In this document: piece by piece, positions 20,658 to 30,945 of the stretch
Numbering within the stretch: position 1 is the stretch's first letter
Layout: each line of letters starts with the position of its first letter
Assembly: GCA_022010055.1 (NCBI GenBank)
Contig: CP091737.1
Location: 124,001-188,000 of the forward strand
Length of the DNA stretch: 64,000 nucleotides
Reading direction: 5' to 3'
From: Treponema sp.
GTDB lineage: Bacteria; Spirochaetota; Spirochaetia; Treponematales; Treponemataceae
The notes under the pieces: model-generated
The model's database searches: none
What the model was told of the DNA's origin: nothing
Seen by the model: the letters and a program-made list of their open reading frames with translations, nothing else
Made by a program: the position numbers and the translations under genes

Positions 20658-21743
20658 ATGAAAAATAAATCAGCCGTAAAAACATTTGGAATTTTGACTT
20701 CCGGGGGAGATGCTCCTGGTTTGAATGCCGCGATTCGTGGAGTCTGCCGCTCTGCGATGATTAATTATGGAATGAAAATTGTGGGAATCAGGAATGGTTA
20801 CCGTGGACTTATACAAGGAGACGGTTTTCCTATTACTTCAGAAACCGTTTCCGGAATATTGACGCGCGGCGGAACTCTGCTGGGAACAAGCCGCGAAAGC
20901 CTTTTAAAAATCCTGTTCCTGATCCTGAGACTGGACTTTTGCCGGTTGAGGCAATAAAGAAGAACTATAAAAAATGGAAGCTTGACGCCCTTGTTGTTCT
21001 TGGCGGAAACGGAACGAACACGACAGGTTCGCTTCTTGCAAAAGAAGGATTGAACGTAATCGGGCTTCCAAAGACGATTGACAATGATATTGTTGGAACT
21101 GATGTTACATTCGGATTCCACACGGCGGTTGATGTTGCCACGGAGGCGATTGACCGCATTCATACAACGGCTCATTCGCACAGCCGCGTAATGATTGTTG
21201 AAGTCATGGGGCATAAAGCCGGCTGGCTTGGATTGTATTCGGCGTTGGCCGGCGGCGGAGATGTCTGCCTTTTGCCGGAAATCCCGTACGATATAAATTC
21301 CGTAGCTAAATGTGCTTGCCCGCCGCGATGCCGGAAAAGAATTTTCAATTGTTGTGGTTGCGGAAGGCGCTCTTTCAAAAGAAGAGGCAAAAATGGACAA
21401 AAAGACTTTTAAAAAGACCCGCGCGGAAATGGTTCAGTCGATTGGCTACCGTGTTGCAAAAGAGCTTGAAAATGCAACCGGACTTGAAAGCCGGACTTCT
21501 GTTCTTGGATATTTGCAGCGCGGCGGAACGCCAAGCCCTTATGACAGGGTTCTTGCGACGCAGTTTGGCGTGGCCGCGGCAGATTTTCTTGCCCGCGGTG
21601 ACTTTGGCCAGCTTGTCGCAATGCAGAACAATCAGATTGTAGGAATCCCTCTTGAAGATTGCGCCGGCAAGGTAAAAAATATTCAGCTTGACGATCCGCT
21701 TATTGCGACAGGGCGTTCTGTAGGAATTTGTTTTGGTGACTGA
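20658..21743 (+). CDS. pfkA: 6-phosphofructokinase (two frameshifts)
   Basis: Phosphorylates fructose 6-phosphate to the 1,6-bisphosphate, the committed step of glycolysis. Seen are TSGGDAPGLNAAIRG, GGTLLGTSRE, PKTIDNDIVGTD, and VEVMGHKAGWL. The phosphoryl-donor site reads GGNGT. Glycine at the 104-equivalent with lysine in PKTIDND is the pattern of ATP-using group III enzymes, while Asn replaces the usual Asp/Glu at 103. An A is missing at 20896-20898 (restoring SREKPFKNPVPDPETG) and a base is extra near 21308 (restoring NSVAKVLARRDAG). Repaired length is 361 residues. Leaderless promoter upstream. Confidence 0.88.
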
Positions 21744-22644
21744 TGTGCCGGCTCTTTCTGAAAACAGATTTAACTGCCGTTTCTGCGGCGTTTGCCTTGG
21801 CCGCGGTTGTGTCGGGCAAATGCCAGGAATGGGCGGTGTGGACAGCAGCCGGAATTTTATTTTGAACTGCGGTGGCTGGGATAAGATTCCGTTGGAAAAA
21901 GATGTTTCCGTAACCGCTGAAAATCTTGGAATTGCGCCGGTTACAGGCGCGGTTCAGAACATCGGGTTTAACTCCGAGGAAGATTTTTATTTTCCTTATT
22001 TTTCTGCGGCGCAAAAGGAAGGAATCTCTGTCTGCGTTGGCGACGGTGCTCCCGATGAAAAACTTAAGCTGGGGCTTGCGGCGGTGCGGAATCTTGGCAT
22101 AAAGGCGTATTTTTTCTTAAAACCGTATTCAAATGAGCGGCTTTTTGAGCGCATTGACTGGATTGAAGGAAATGCGCTGGCGGCTGGAATTGATATTGAT
22201 GCGTACAATATTGTTTCAATGCGTAACCAGGCAAAACTTGAAAAAAAATCTGCCGCGCAGCTGGACGAATTTAGAAAATATTCAAAACTTCCGCTTGCAA
22301 TAAAAGGCGTTTTTACAAAAGAAGATATTGAGCTTTGCAAGGTTCTGAAGCCGGAGATAATTATAGTTTCAAATCATGGCGGCAGGGTGGAAACAGAAAT
22401 CGGTTCTACCGCGGAATTTTTACAGGCAAATGCAAAAATCTTAAAATCCTGCTGCGAAGAGCTCTGGGTAGACGGCGGAATCCGAAAAAAACGCGATATT
22501 CAGGCGGCGATGAGCCTTGGCGCAAAAAAATGTCTTGCCGCCAGGCCGTTTATTTCTGCGCTTTGCAAAGGAATAGAAAACGGCGGAACAGAGCTGGGCG
22601 TTCAGAAAATGGCGAAGGAAATAAATGTTATGCTGATGCGTTAG
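21733..22644 (+). CDS. FMN-dependent alpha-hydroxy-acid dehydrogenase-like protein
   Basis: TIM-barrel flavoprotein of about 303 residues related to lactate oxidase/glycolate oxidase (LldD-type). The C-terminal FMN-binding signatures are present: LPLAIKGVF, IIIVSNHGGR and the phosphate-binding ELWVDGGIRKKRDIQAAMSLGAK (given here as two adjoining motifs in this stretch). The N-terminus has a cysteine cluster CRFCGVCLGRGC typical of the anaerobe subgroup, possibly metal-binding. Start is TTG 21733 or GTG 21736 after TAGGAA. It overlaps the pfkA stop, so it is translationally coupled to pfkA. Substrate is unknown. Confidence 0.75.
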   Translation: MVTDVPALSENRFNCRFCGVCLGRGCVGQMPGMGGVDSSRNFILNCGGWDKIPLEKDVSVTAENLGIAPVTGAVQNIGFNSEEDFYFPYFSAAQKEGISVCVGDGAPDEKLKLGLAAVRNLGIKAYFFLKPYSNERLFERIDWIEGNALAAGIDIDAYNIVSMRNQAKLEKKSAAQLDEFRKYSKLPLAIKGVFTKEDIELCKVLKPEIIIVSNHGGRVETEIGSTAEFLQANAKILKSCCEELWVDGGIRKKRDIQAAMSLGAKKCLAARPFISALCKGIENGGTELGVQKMAKEINVMLMR

Positions 22645-22649
22645 CGCTG

Positions 22650-22735
22650 GGAAGGGCGCCGCAGGCGTTCGAAAGAATGAGCGTCAGCGAACCCTGGACA
22701 TAGCGACCGGCGTTTACGCCGGGAACGCCGTAAAA
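22650..22735. repeat. GC-rich intergenic island with hairpin
   Basis: GC-rich stretch between convergent genes containing CCGGCG-TTTA-CGCCGG. It shares pieces such as AGCGAA, CCCTGG and GCGACCG with the island at 52671-52770. It probably belongs to an extragenic repeat family and could also terminate transcription. Confidence 0.45.
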
Positions 22736-22739
22736 ATTG

Positions 22740-24605
22740 TTATCTTCCGGATGAATTTCTGCACGACAAAAAGAAAACAGAAACAATTGCAAAAATTAAA
22801 ACATAGACAATTGTGCCGGCCGCAATAGAAAAAGAAACTCCTGAGACACCTAAAAGTCCGTAATTTATAAATTTGAAAAGGCAGAGCGCAAGTTTGTAAA
22901 GGAAATAATAGGCGGCGCAAAGAACCGGAAACATTATAATCCACTTGAATTTGAAAACTGAATTTTCTTCAAGCCGGAAGTGCCACGCATGATATGCTAT
23001 TACAATAAAAAGAATCAGTAGGTAAAGAGGCTTCAACATTCTGTTCATAAGGATATGCGCAAAAGCTTCCGCGGAATAGCCGTATTTTTCAGCTTTGCTT
23101 ACAAAATTGAATAGAGAAATCAAATTCATAGAATTCGCGCCGCTGGAAGCCTGTTCTATCAGCTCGAAGTCGCTGAACGGCATTTTAAGGATTTTAAAGC
23201 TTTCCTGCTGTGTTTTTTTGAGCCCGATTTTGTATTCAGGAGTAATTGTCTGGTCAGGCAAGTTCCTGTCAACGGAATTAAGAAGAATATAAGGAACTGC
23301 CGTAATTTTTTTGTCTATTTCAAGAATTTTTTTTGTATCTTCATCAAGGAATTCAGTCTGAAGAGCCGTCATTTTTGCGTACGGAACAAAACAGCCGGAA
23401 ATAACAGAGCCGGATTCGTCTAGCTCAATTATTTCAAGTCCGCGCAGATACAAAATCATATTTTTCGCTGTGCTGTCCGATGTTATTCCGTGGATAAAAT
23501 AAAGGGTTGAATTTCCGGAGGCATTTTCCTGAATTTTAAAATAAACGCTGTTCGCGCATTCGTATTCCTGAAGATTTTTTGTTTCATCCCGGAAAAAATA
23601 CTGGCTTTTAAGGAATTTTTCTGAAATTTCAAGGTAGCGGACAATATCAGGGTCTGCCGAAAGTTTTTTTGATTCAAGCGAAAGCGCGTGAAATATGTAA
23701 TATGAGCGCAGGATGTCGCCGTTTATAAGGGAAACGTAGCCTTCATATTTTTTTGCAAAGATTTTCTGCTCTGCTGAAGTTCCCGGTTGTCTTGCCTGGT
23801 TCAGTCTGTTCCAGGCTTCCGCAGAAATTTGCTTTAATTCAGTGATGTTTATATCTTTTGGGTCGCTGGTTTTTATTGCGAGCTGGGAATAATAATGGGC
23901 GCCGAACCAGTCTTTTTTTGCAATGCAGTCTTTTGCCGTCTGCATAAGCTCAAATGACTTGTACGGTGTTGAAATTATTTCTGGCTTTCTGGCATAAATT
24001 TCAAAATTTTCGTCTTTGAAAGTCATTTCGTTGATCTGTTTTTTTATTGACTCTGAAATTTCTTCTTTTTTATCGTTGTATGATTCCGTAAGATGAATAA
24101 TTTTCTGGTTTTCCTTGTTTTTCGGATCGATTTCGTACGCAAGCTGCGCAAAATGAAAGGCTGTTTCGTAATTCTTGTTTTCAAAAAAATATCTTGCGGA
24201 GTTCTGGTATTCACGCATTAACTGCGGCTTGAATTCCATGTTTTTAATTCTGGAATAGATCTGCGGCATTAGAATTTCGCCTGCGCAGGTTACAATAAAC
24301 ACAAAAATCAGGGAATTTATGATTACGCCCTTGTAGCGTCTGAACATTGCATTGGAAAATCTTATACGGCTGTTTTCCGGATGAAGCCCGAATTCAATGC
24401 ACCAGACGACATTTGCGCTTGCTGCAAAAACCGATGGAATTATCAGGCAGAAAAAACTTGCCGCGGAAAGAAATTTGAATTTTCCGACAGAATCTGAGGT
24501 TAATTCCGGGATTTTTGCAAAAAAATATCCGTAGACAAGGCTCAGCAGGAGAATAAAAATACAAAAAGCGATGTATATAAAAAAGTTTCTGGTTGTTTTT
24601 TTCAT
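22740..24605 (-). CDS. Multi-pass membrane protein with periplasmic helical repeats
   Basis: Protein of 621 residues not assignable to a named family. About three N-terminal transmembrane segments (starting at residues 9, 46 and 93) are followed by a large TPR-like region (ARYFFENKNYETAFHFAQLAYEIDP) predicted outside the membrane, and three to four C-terminal transmembrane segments (from about residue 520). This 3 + large domain + 3 topology recalls LptF/LptG-type permeases, but no sequence signature confirms it. Start ATG follows AGGGACG. The gene follows the other membrane protein by 8 bases, so the two likely form a complex. Confidence 0.55.
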   Translation of the reverse strand: MKKTTRNFFIYIAFCIFILLLSLVYGYFFAKIPELTSDSVGKFKFLSAASFFCLIIPSVFAASANVVWCIEFGLHPENSRIRFSNAMFRRYKGVIINSLIFVFIVTCAGEILMPQIYSRIKNMEFKPQLMREYQNSARYFFENKNYETAFHFAQLAYEIDPKNKENQKIIHLTESYNDKKEEISESIKKQINEMTFKDENFEIYARKPEIISTPYKSFELMQTAKDCIAKKDWFGAHYYSQLAIKTSDPKDINITELKQISAEAWNRLNQARQPGTSAEQKIFAKKYEGYVSLINGDILRSYYIFHALSLESKKLSADPDIVRYLEISEKFLKSQYFFRDETKNLQEYECANSVYFKIQENASGNSTLYFIHGITSDSTAKNMILYLRGLEIIELDESGSVISGCFVPYAKMTALQTEFLDEDTKKILEIDKKITAVPYILLNSVDRNLPDQTITPEYKIGLKKTQQESFKILKMPFSDFELIEQASSGANSMNLISLFNFVSKAEKYGYSAEAFAHILMNRMLKPLYLLILFIVIAYHAWHFRLEENSVFKFKWIIMFPVLCAAYYFLYKLALCLFKFINYGLLGVSGVSFSIAAGTIVYVLIFAIVSVFFLSCRNSSGR

Positions 24606-24613
24606 TTTCGTCC

Positions 24614-25584
24614 CTATTTTTTGTTTCTTAAAATTGCGATTACTATTCCGGTGGCTGTGAAGGTAAGTCCGAATAGCAAGTTTATAAGCATCAGCGGAAA
24701 ATCAATCCCGTTTACAATAAAAAAGTTCAGCTTTCCGCTTTCGTAAAAAAGTTCATGAAGGAAATTCCGCATGCCGCTGTTCATCGGCGAAAAATAAAAA
24801 TCGTTGAACCAGATTAATACTCCTGTAAAAAACAATGCGCTCAGGGCGTTTATCATTCGCCAGGAACTTAATTTTATAAGGCTGTACAGTGAGCATAGGG
24901 CAAAACCCAGGGAACAGAAGCATAGCCAGGAAATAAGTCCGTAATTCCATGCCCTTATCGCCTGAAATTTTATCGAGTGAAAAATGTTTATGACGTGGTA
25001 TGGAATGTCGTTCATGGTGTCTTTTGCCAAAGGGTCGCGGAACGGACTTGAATTTCTGTAGAATTCCGAAGTTCTTGAAAGGTCAAGTTTTTCTTCTTTT
25101 GCAAAGTCCAGCGGTTCGGCGCGGTTTTCCAGAAGAATTACATCTGCGGAATCCGGTTCGGGTTCTTTGCTGAAAAAATAAAGTTTTCCGCCCGACTGTC
25201 TGAAATATCCAGAGGTCAGTTTTTTCAGCTCAAGATTTGCGTTTTTTTCTGAAAAATTTTTTTCCGCGATGTTTTGCAGCTTAAGCGTGGCAGGATAAAA
25301 AATAAACCAGTTCAACAGCGAAAGGCAGACGAATGTTATGAAACTTTGCGCAGGATTGTCCTTGTGCCGGATTTTGTAAAGCATAAGCGCAAAAGGAAGC
25401 AGAAAAAACATGACCGGAAGCGTGTGGAATATTCCAAGGACAATGGTTTCCTTTGAGACAAAAAAACGTTCTCCGGCTATAAGATTTATGCTGTCAAAAT
25501 ATTGAATGCAGATGAACATTCCGATTGCAAAACCTACAATCAGAGTAAGAAAATAGTCTGAAATTAAAGAAATAACCTTCGCAT
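24614..25584 (-). CDS. Multi-pass membrane protein, partner of the above (frameshifted start)
   Basis: Membrane protein of about 323 residues, function unknown. It has three hydrophobic segments in the first 110 residues (FLTLIVGFAIGMFI, LPVMFFLLPFALML, FVCLSLLNWFIFYPA), a soluble stretch to about 215, then three more. The good ribosome site AAGGAAGG precedes ATG 25584, but that frame stops after six codons. Restoring one missing G near 25576 (M-R-R-V-I-S-L-I-S) links it to the long frame. Half-size LptF/LptG-like topology is an inference only. Divergent from the threonine-synthase-like gene. Confidence 0.55.
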
Positions 25585-25634
25585 TAAAAACCTTCCTTTT
25601 TTATTGTCGGCAGAATAAAAAACAGTCTTTATTG

Positions 25635-25663
25635 TTTCCACATTAATATCGTTTTGGTATAAT
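25635..25663 (+). promoter_or_regulatory. Promoter, leaderless arrangement
   Basis: TTTCCA (25635-25640), 17-bp spacer, TATAAT (25658-25663), 7 bases, ATG 25671. No Shine-Dalgarno. Confidence 0.65.
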
Positions 25664-25670
25664 TAGGCAA

Positions 25671-26974
25671 ATGAAATTTACAAGTACAAGAAACAAAAAA
25701 TTATCAGTCAACTTTGCGCAGGCGGTTCTGAATTGTATGCCGCAGGATGGAGGTTTGTATGTACCTTCAGAAACAGAAGATTTGCGCCGCTGGCTTTTAA
25801 ATGTTAATGAAGATACTTCGTTCAGTTCAATTGCAGGAACACTTACTTCCGCCTTTATAAATGATGAATTTTCTCCGATTGTCTGCGAGACAATAGCGAC
25901 CCGGGCATTTCCGTTTTCTCCGGAAATCAGGCAGATTGACGAAAACTTTTTCCTTTTGGAATTGAATCATACGCCGACTGGTTCCCACCGCGATTTTGGA
26001 ATTTCTTATCTTACGGCCTGCCTGGATACGATTCTTCAGTTAAAAGGCGAAAAGGCGGTTCTTGCCGGCGTTTCCGACTGCGGAGAGCTCTGCGCGAGCC
26101 TTGCGTGGGCTCTGCGAGGCAAAAAGAATCTGAAGGCTGTCGTTCTTTGTGAAAAAAACAATGTCCGCGGAGTTGAGGAAAGCGATTATGTCTGGAACGG
26201 CGGAAACATTTATCCTGTTGAAATTGCCGGTTCCGGGGAAAACTGCCATCTTCTTGCGCGTGAACTTTTTGCTGATTCTGATTTATAAAGAAACACAATA
26301 TTACAGTCGCTAATACTGCGAATATCGGGCGGCTTTTGCCCCAGGCGTTTTTTTATCCATTCGCTTTTTCAAGGATAAAAAATAAAGTTCACAGCGATAT
26401 TTATTATGCCCTGGCGGCAGGAAATTACAGCAATGTTGTCGCGGGTTTGTATGCCTGGCAGTTTGCTCTTCCGCTCAACGGATTTATTCTTCCTGCGACG
26501 GACGGTTTTGCGGTGAATCCTGGCGGAAATCCGGTTATCCTTGATTCTCTTGTTCCGCTGAAAGAACGCGCTCCATCTGACCCTTCGGAGCCTTCTAATC
26601 TTGAGCGTCTGGAAGATGTTTTTAGCGCAAACAAGCTTATGATGCGCCATTTTGTTTTTCCTGTAGATGTTACAGACCTTGAAGTTACTGATGCGGCAAA
26701 GGAGCTTTTTACAAAATACGGAATATTTGCCGACCGGCATACTGCGCGGGCCTATGCTTCTGCAAAAATTAAAAAGGCAAGCCGCGATGAAGAATACGCG
26801 ACGGTTCTGATTGCGCGTGACCATCCGAGCCTTTCTTCTGAATATGTGCAGCATATAATCGGGGAAAAGCCTGAAATGCCGGATTCAATCCGGGCCGCAA
26901 AGAAAATTTCAAAAACCGGAAAGCCTTGCGTAAAGACTTCTGCGGAAATCGAAAAGATTATTGAATCCCTGTAG
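25671..26974 (+). CDS. Threonine-synthase-like protein lacking the PLP lysine (frameshifted)
   Basis: About 434 residues with the overall layout of threonine synthase (PLP fold type II): MKFTSTRN, QDGGLYVP at the N-terminus, NTANIGRLLPQ mid-protein. The family motif G-P-T-x-A-F-K-D reads T-P-T-G-S-H-R-D near residue 105, so the Schiff-base lysine is replaced by arginine. The phosphate loop G-N-F-G reads G-N-Y-S. It may therefore be a non-catalytic or repurposed paralogue rather than ThrC. One A is missing near 26284 (DLIKKHNITVANT restores the frame). A bidirectional terminator follows. Confidence 0.7.
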
Positions 26975-27025
26975 TTTGAACCCAGTGGTCTTGTCTTTCC
27001 TTTTTTTACTCTGACGTAAAAAAAA

Positions 27026-27090
27026 GCAGACCGATAAGCACGTTCATAATAACGCAATCTTATCGGTCTGCCTGCCTTGCATTTTTTTTT
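27026..27090. terminator. Bidirectional terminator
   Basis: Perfect 13-bp stem GCAGACCGATAAG / CTTATCGGTCTGC (27026-27038 and 27059-27071) with A-run before and T9 after, between convergent genes. Confidence 0.85.
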
Positions 27091-27134
27091 ATGCGAGTGG
27101 TTGTATGCATCCCGGCGCAAGAGCCGGGTTCTGT

Positions 27135-30100
27135 TTATTTTTTAGTTTTTTTAGCCTTTGCCGGTTTTTCCGCCTTTTCAGACTTTTTTGTCTTTACAGC
27201 TTTCTTTTCCGTTTTTGGCGCAAAAGGTTTTATAAACAGGTCGCATTTGTATTCAGCCTTGTCCTTTGCTTTTACAAGTGCGTTGAATGCCTCAAGGCTT
27301 GCTTCCGCTTCTTTTTCTTCAAGCATGGCAAGCGCAAATCCGTGTGCCAGAGTCCAGTCGCTGATTTCTTTGTTAAACCAGACTGTGCCGTCGTAAAGAT
27401 TTGCCCCTGTGAGCATTTGCCTTGTCGCTTTCTGTCAGAAGCTTGACAATGTTGTATAGAGCGGTTTTCTGGTCTTTTACAAAAGCCTTTGCATCGCATG
27501 CGGAAGCCAGTACGAACAGTCTTCCGATGTTTCCGCGTGAATCGCCAAGATTAATTCCGTTTGAAGAAAGGTAATCGCTGAATTTTCGCGCGAAAGCCCA
27601 CGTTTCGGCAAATCCGTTTACAGCATATTCTTTTACCATTGCAAAGCATATAAGCTGTTCCGCAATGTTTTTGTCTGTTGCGAACAGGGTTTCAAGGTAT
27701 GCCGCGTCTGTTTTTGCTTTTTTAAGAGCCGCTATGATGTCTGAAGCCGGTTTTGACTTGTTGTTCACCGCAAGAACTATTATTTTTTCTGCAAGTCTTA
27801 CAAAATCCTTCAGCTGCTTTTCAGGTTCAGAAAGTCTTACGCTGCCTGAAATTTGTTCGCGACAGAATAGAACTGAACCGCCGCGTCATTTACAGATGAA
27901 ATGATTTCCTTGAACTGTTTTTTCGCCTCCGCTTCAGTGATTTTTCCTGAAACAGGATTTAAAATTCCGTGAACGCCAGTTAGAACTGAATTGGCAAAGT
28001 TTGCAAAAGGCTGGTAAAGCTCGCGGTAACAGATTTCTTCCCATTCTGTTTCAAGGTCGTAGCAGCCTCGTCCCTGCAAAGTGTCGCAAAGAGTCTGATA
28101 CTTGCGGTCTGCGCCGTCAGAAACTTCGTGAATATCCATGTAAACCTGATATTCAAATCCGTTCAGCCCGATGTACATTCCCTTTTCGCAGATTTCCCGG
28201 CTGCGTCGCACGAACCATAATCCGGAGCGGTGTTCCCTGAAAATGCAGAATTTATCATCTTCTGCATGAAGTTTAATCCTTCCGAAATTGATTTTGAACG
28301 CATTTCAACGTGCTGCTCTTCACCTTCGCCGATTTTTACAGCGTATTCGCACGACTGCTTTATCCAGCCCTGGGCGCGCTCGTACTTGTTATTATAGAAA
28401 ACAACAGAATATTCGTTTCCGGCGCTGTTTGAATATGCAAAAATATTTTCGTTAACGTGTCCGTTGTCCCATACATCGTAGAACAGGAAGTTTTCAACGT
28501 TCGCAAAGATATATCGCTTTTTCATAAGCGGGAAAATATCGTGCCAGTGACGGTTTATAAGGTTCTGGTCCGGCGTTTCATTCTTGTACGCCTTTGTGAA
28601 TTCCATTCCGTATTTTTCAGTGAATCCTTCAATCTGACCATGACCAAACATCGGAAGTCCAGGCATTGTAATCATCAAAGTACATACGCCAAAATACTTG
28701 TCGTCTTTTCCGAACTGTGCTACTGCCGTGTCTTCGTCCGGATTGTTCATAAAGTTTACATAGCGTTTTAGAATCTGCGGGTCAAACTTGATTGTGTTCT
28801 TTACAGAATCCCGGTACTTCTGGTTTTCTTCCTTCTTAAGCATATTCATAAAAGCAGAGTTGTATACACGGTGCATGCCTAAGGTTCTTACAAAGTAGCC
28901 TTCCATCATCCAGAATGCTTCCGCAAGAAGCAGCGTGTCTGGAACTTCTTTTGCGACGCGGTCAACAACTTCCCGCCAGAATTCGTTTGGAATCTTCGCT
29001 TCAAATTCCTGGTCGGAAAGAGCGTACTCAGAACGTGAATAAATGTCTCCGCCTGAACCTGGTTTTGGATACCAAAGCCTGCGGATTGATTTTTTTGCAA
29101 GAACCATGGCCGCGTCAAAACGGATAATTGGGAAGTTCCGGGCAACGTGCAGAATATCCTGCATGACCGCTTCACGTGCCTCCGGATTAAGGAAGTCAAT
29201 CTGCGCAGTGTCGTTCCATGGCATTCCTGTTCCGTCGTTTCCGTGGTAAATGTAACGTGTGTCTCCATTGCGGAAGTCAACGCGCTTAAATACAACGGAA
29301 CAGTCCGAATGGTTGTAGTAATGGTCTTCAAGCCATACTCCGACATTAGGATCCCATGAAAGGTTTTCGCCGTTGAATGTGTATGAAGGAGAAGGCAGGT
29401 CGCGGCGCTGAACAAATAGGTCAGGCCGGTTCACAACCCAGTCGCTGTCCATTCCGGTATGGTTTGGAACCATGTCGGAAGCAAGCCGGATTCCGCGCTG
29501 CCACAGTCTTGTTCTAAGGTTAGAAAGCGCATCCCAACCGCCGATGTTTTCTGCGATGTTGTAGTCGTAAAGCGAGTATGCGGACGCGGCTGCTTCCGGA
29601 TTTCCGCAGAGCTGCTTTATTCTTTTTGAAGCATTTGAGCGCGTCCAGAGTCCTATGAGCCATAGTCCTGTAAAGCCTTCGTCGCGCAAGGCGTCAAGCT
29701 CCTCGTCAGGAATCTGGTCCAGCCGAGTGATAGGACGATTGTATTTTTTTGTAAGCTGGTCGAGCCATACAAGAACAGTCTTCGCCATAAGAATTACACA
29801 TGGCATCCATTCCCGGTCAGGACTGAAACGCTCGTACTCTTTCATAAGCCCATCGTAATTGTAGGCTTCCATGTTCACTTCGCCGCCGTTTATAGGGTTG
29901 TAGCGCATGAACATTTTTTCTTCCTCCGTAAGGGTATCCATTCCGGAAAGAAGCCGCCGCAAAAAGTCGCCGAGCAAATCCGTCCAGTACTGGCGGATGT
30001 AGTCAAGCTGGCCTTTAAGGCTTTCAGGGCTGAAAACAACAGGCTCGCGGAGCATTGTGATTAAATCATGGTTGAACGGCCCGAACTTTGGAAGATTCTG

Positions 30101-30694
30101 GAATTCTTTCTGGACAGCCGCCCATGCCTTGTTGAAAATCGGGTTTTTCTGAAGCTCCAAATCGCTGAAAAGAACTGAAAACGGCTTGAAAGCAGGATTT
30201 TCGTTTGCAAGTCGGAGCAAAATCAGCTCTTCAAGTGTCTGTTCCCGGTTTGAGCGCATTGCTTTTGTGCCTGCGTCAAGTTCGTTTTTTGCAAGGTATT
30301 CTTCCGCGCTTATTTTTCCCTGGTAGACTTCCACAGGAGGAAACTCTTCTGTAAAATCAAGCAGCAGTTTGTCTACCGCGGCTTTTGTAAACGAATTGTC
30401 CAGCGCTTCAAGCACGTTCTTAAAGGCGTCAATCTGTTTGTCGCGGCGGTACATCATGCAGACGTAGTGGAAAACCTCGTCAATAAGTCCCATGGCATTT
30501 ATAGAACCGGCAGAAACACGATTTTCTTTTTGATTTTTTTCATCAAAGTAATTATTGAGTTTTTCAGTGAATTTTCGTACCGCAGGCAGGTTCGCCAGAA
30601 CTACATTGCCGCTTGATGAATAAAGCCGCTCGTCAAATTTGCATATATCCCTAATTCTGCGTCCTATATGAAATTCGTTGTAAGAGATTCCCAT
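27135..30694 (-). CDS. Very large GH13 alpha-amylase-family enzyme with lysine-rich tail (three frameshifts)
   Basis: Reconstructed protein of about 1186 residues. The first 320 residues are a helical region unlike a standard amylase domain. The GH13 barrel follows with the conserved regions DMVPNHTGMDS, the nucleophile region IIRFDAAMVL, acid/base LLLAEAFWM and a late NNPDEDTA, so hydrolysis or transfer on alpha-glucans is expected. The last 30 residues are Lys/Ala-rich (KTEKKAVKTKKSEKAEK). No signal peptide. Frame breaks lie near 28221 (missing T, restores YWFVRRSREIC), 27842 (missing base, restores QAAVRLSEPE), and 27412 (extra A). It lies upstream of nothing but the terminator and downstream of malQ. 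Confidence 0.75.
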
Positions 30695-30757
30695 TTTTTT
30701 CCTCCAGGAAATGTGTTAAAAGCTGAAACTTCGTCTGTAATTTTTTTTTTACATTGC

Positions 30758-30942
30758 CTTAATTTCGAGTTTTTTTTGCAAACTATGAAAGAACGCTCTC
30801 GGCATATTCCCAATTTGCTCAGATGGATTTGGCTCGAATTCGGGTGCTCCGCACTTTTATTAATTCAATCGCCAAAAATCTTCTCAAATTGTAAATCTGC
30901 CTGTGCGTTTATTCTTTTTACAAAAAACTCGACATTCGGGCT
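30758..30942. repeat. Dispersed CGAG repeat, copy B
   Basis: Begins CTTAATTTCGAGTTTTTTTT and ends CAAAAAACTCGACATTC, imperfect inverted ends around a conserved core. It occupies the gap between malQ and the GH13 gene and lacks the CGCTACGCTTGTATTAATT insert seen in copies D and E. Confidence 0.75.
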
Positions 30943-30945
30943 ACA

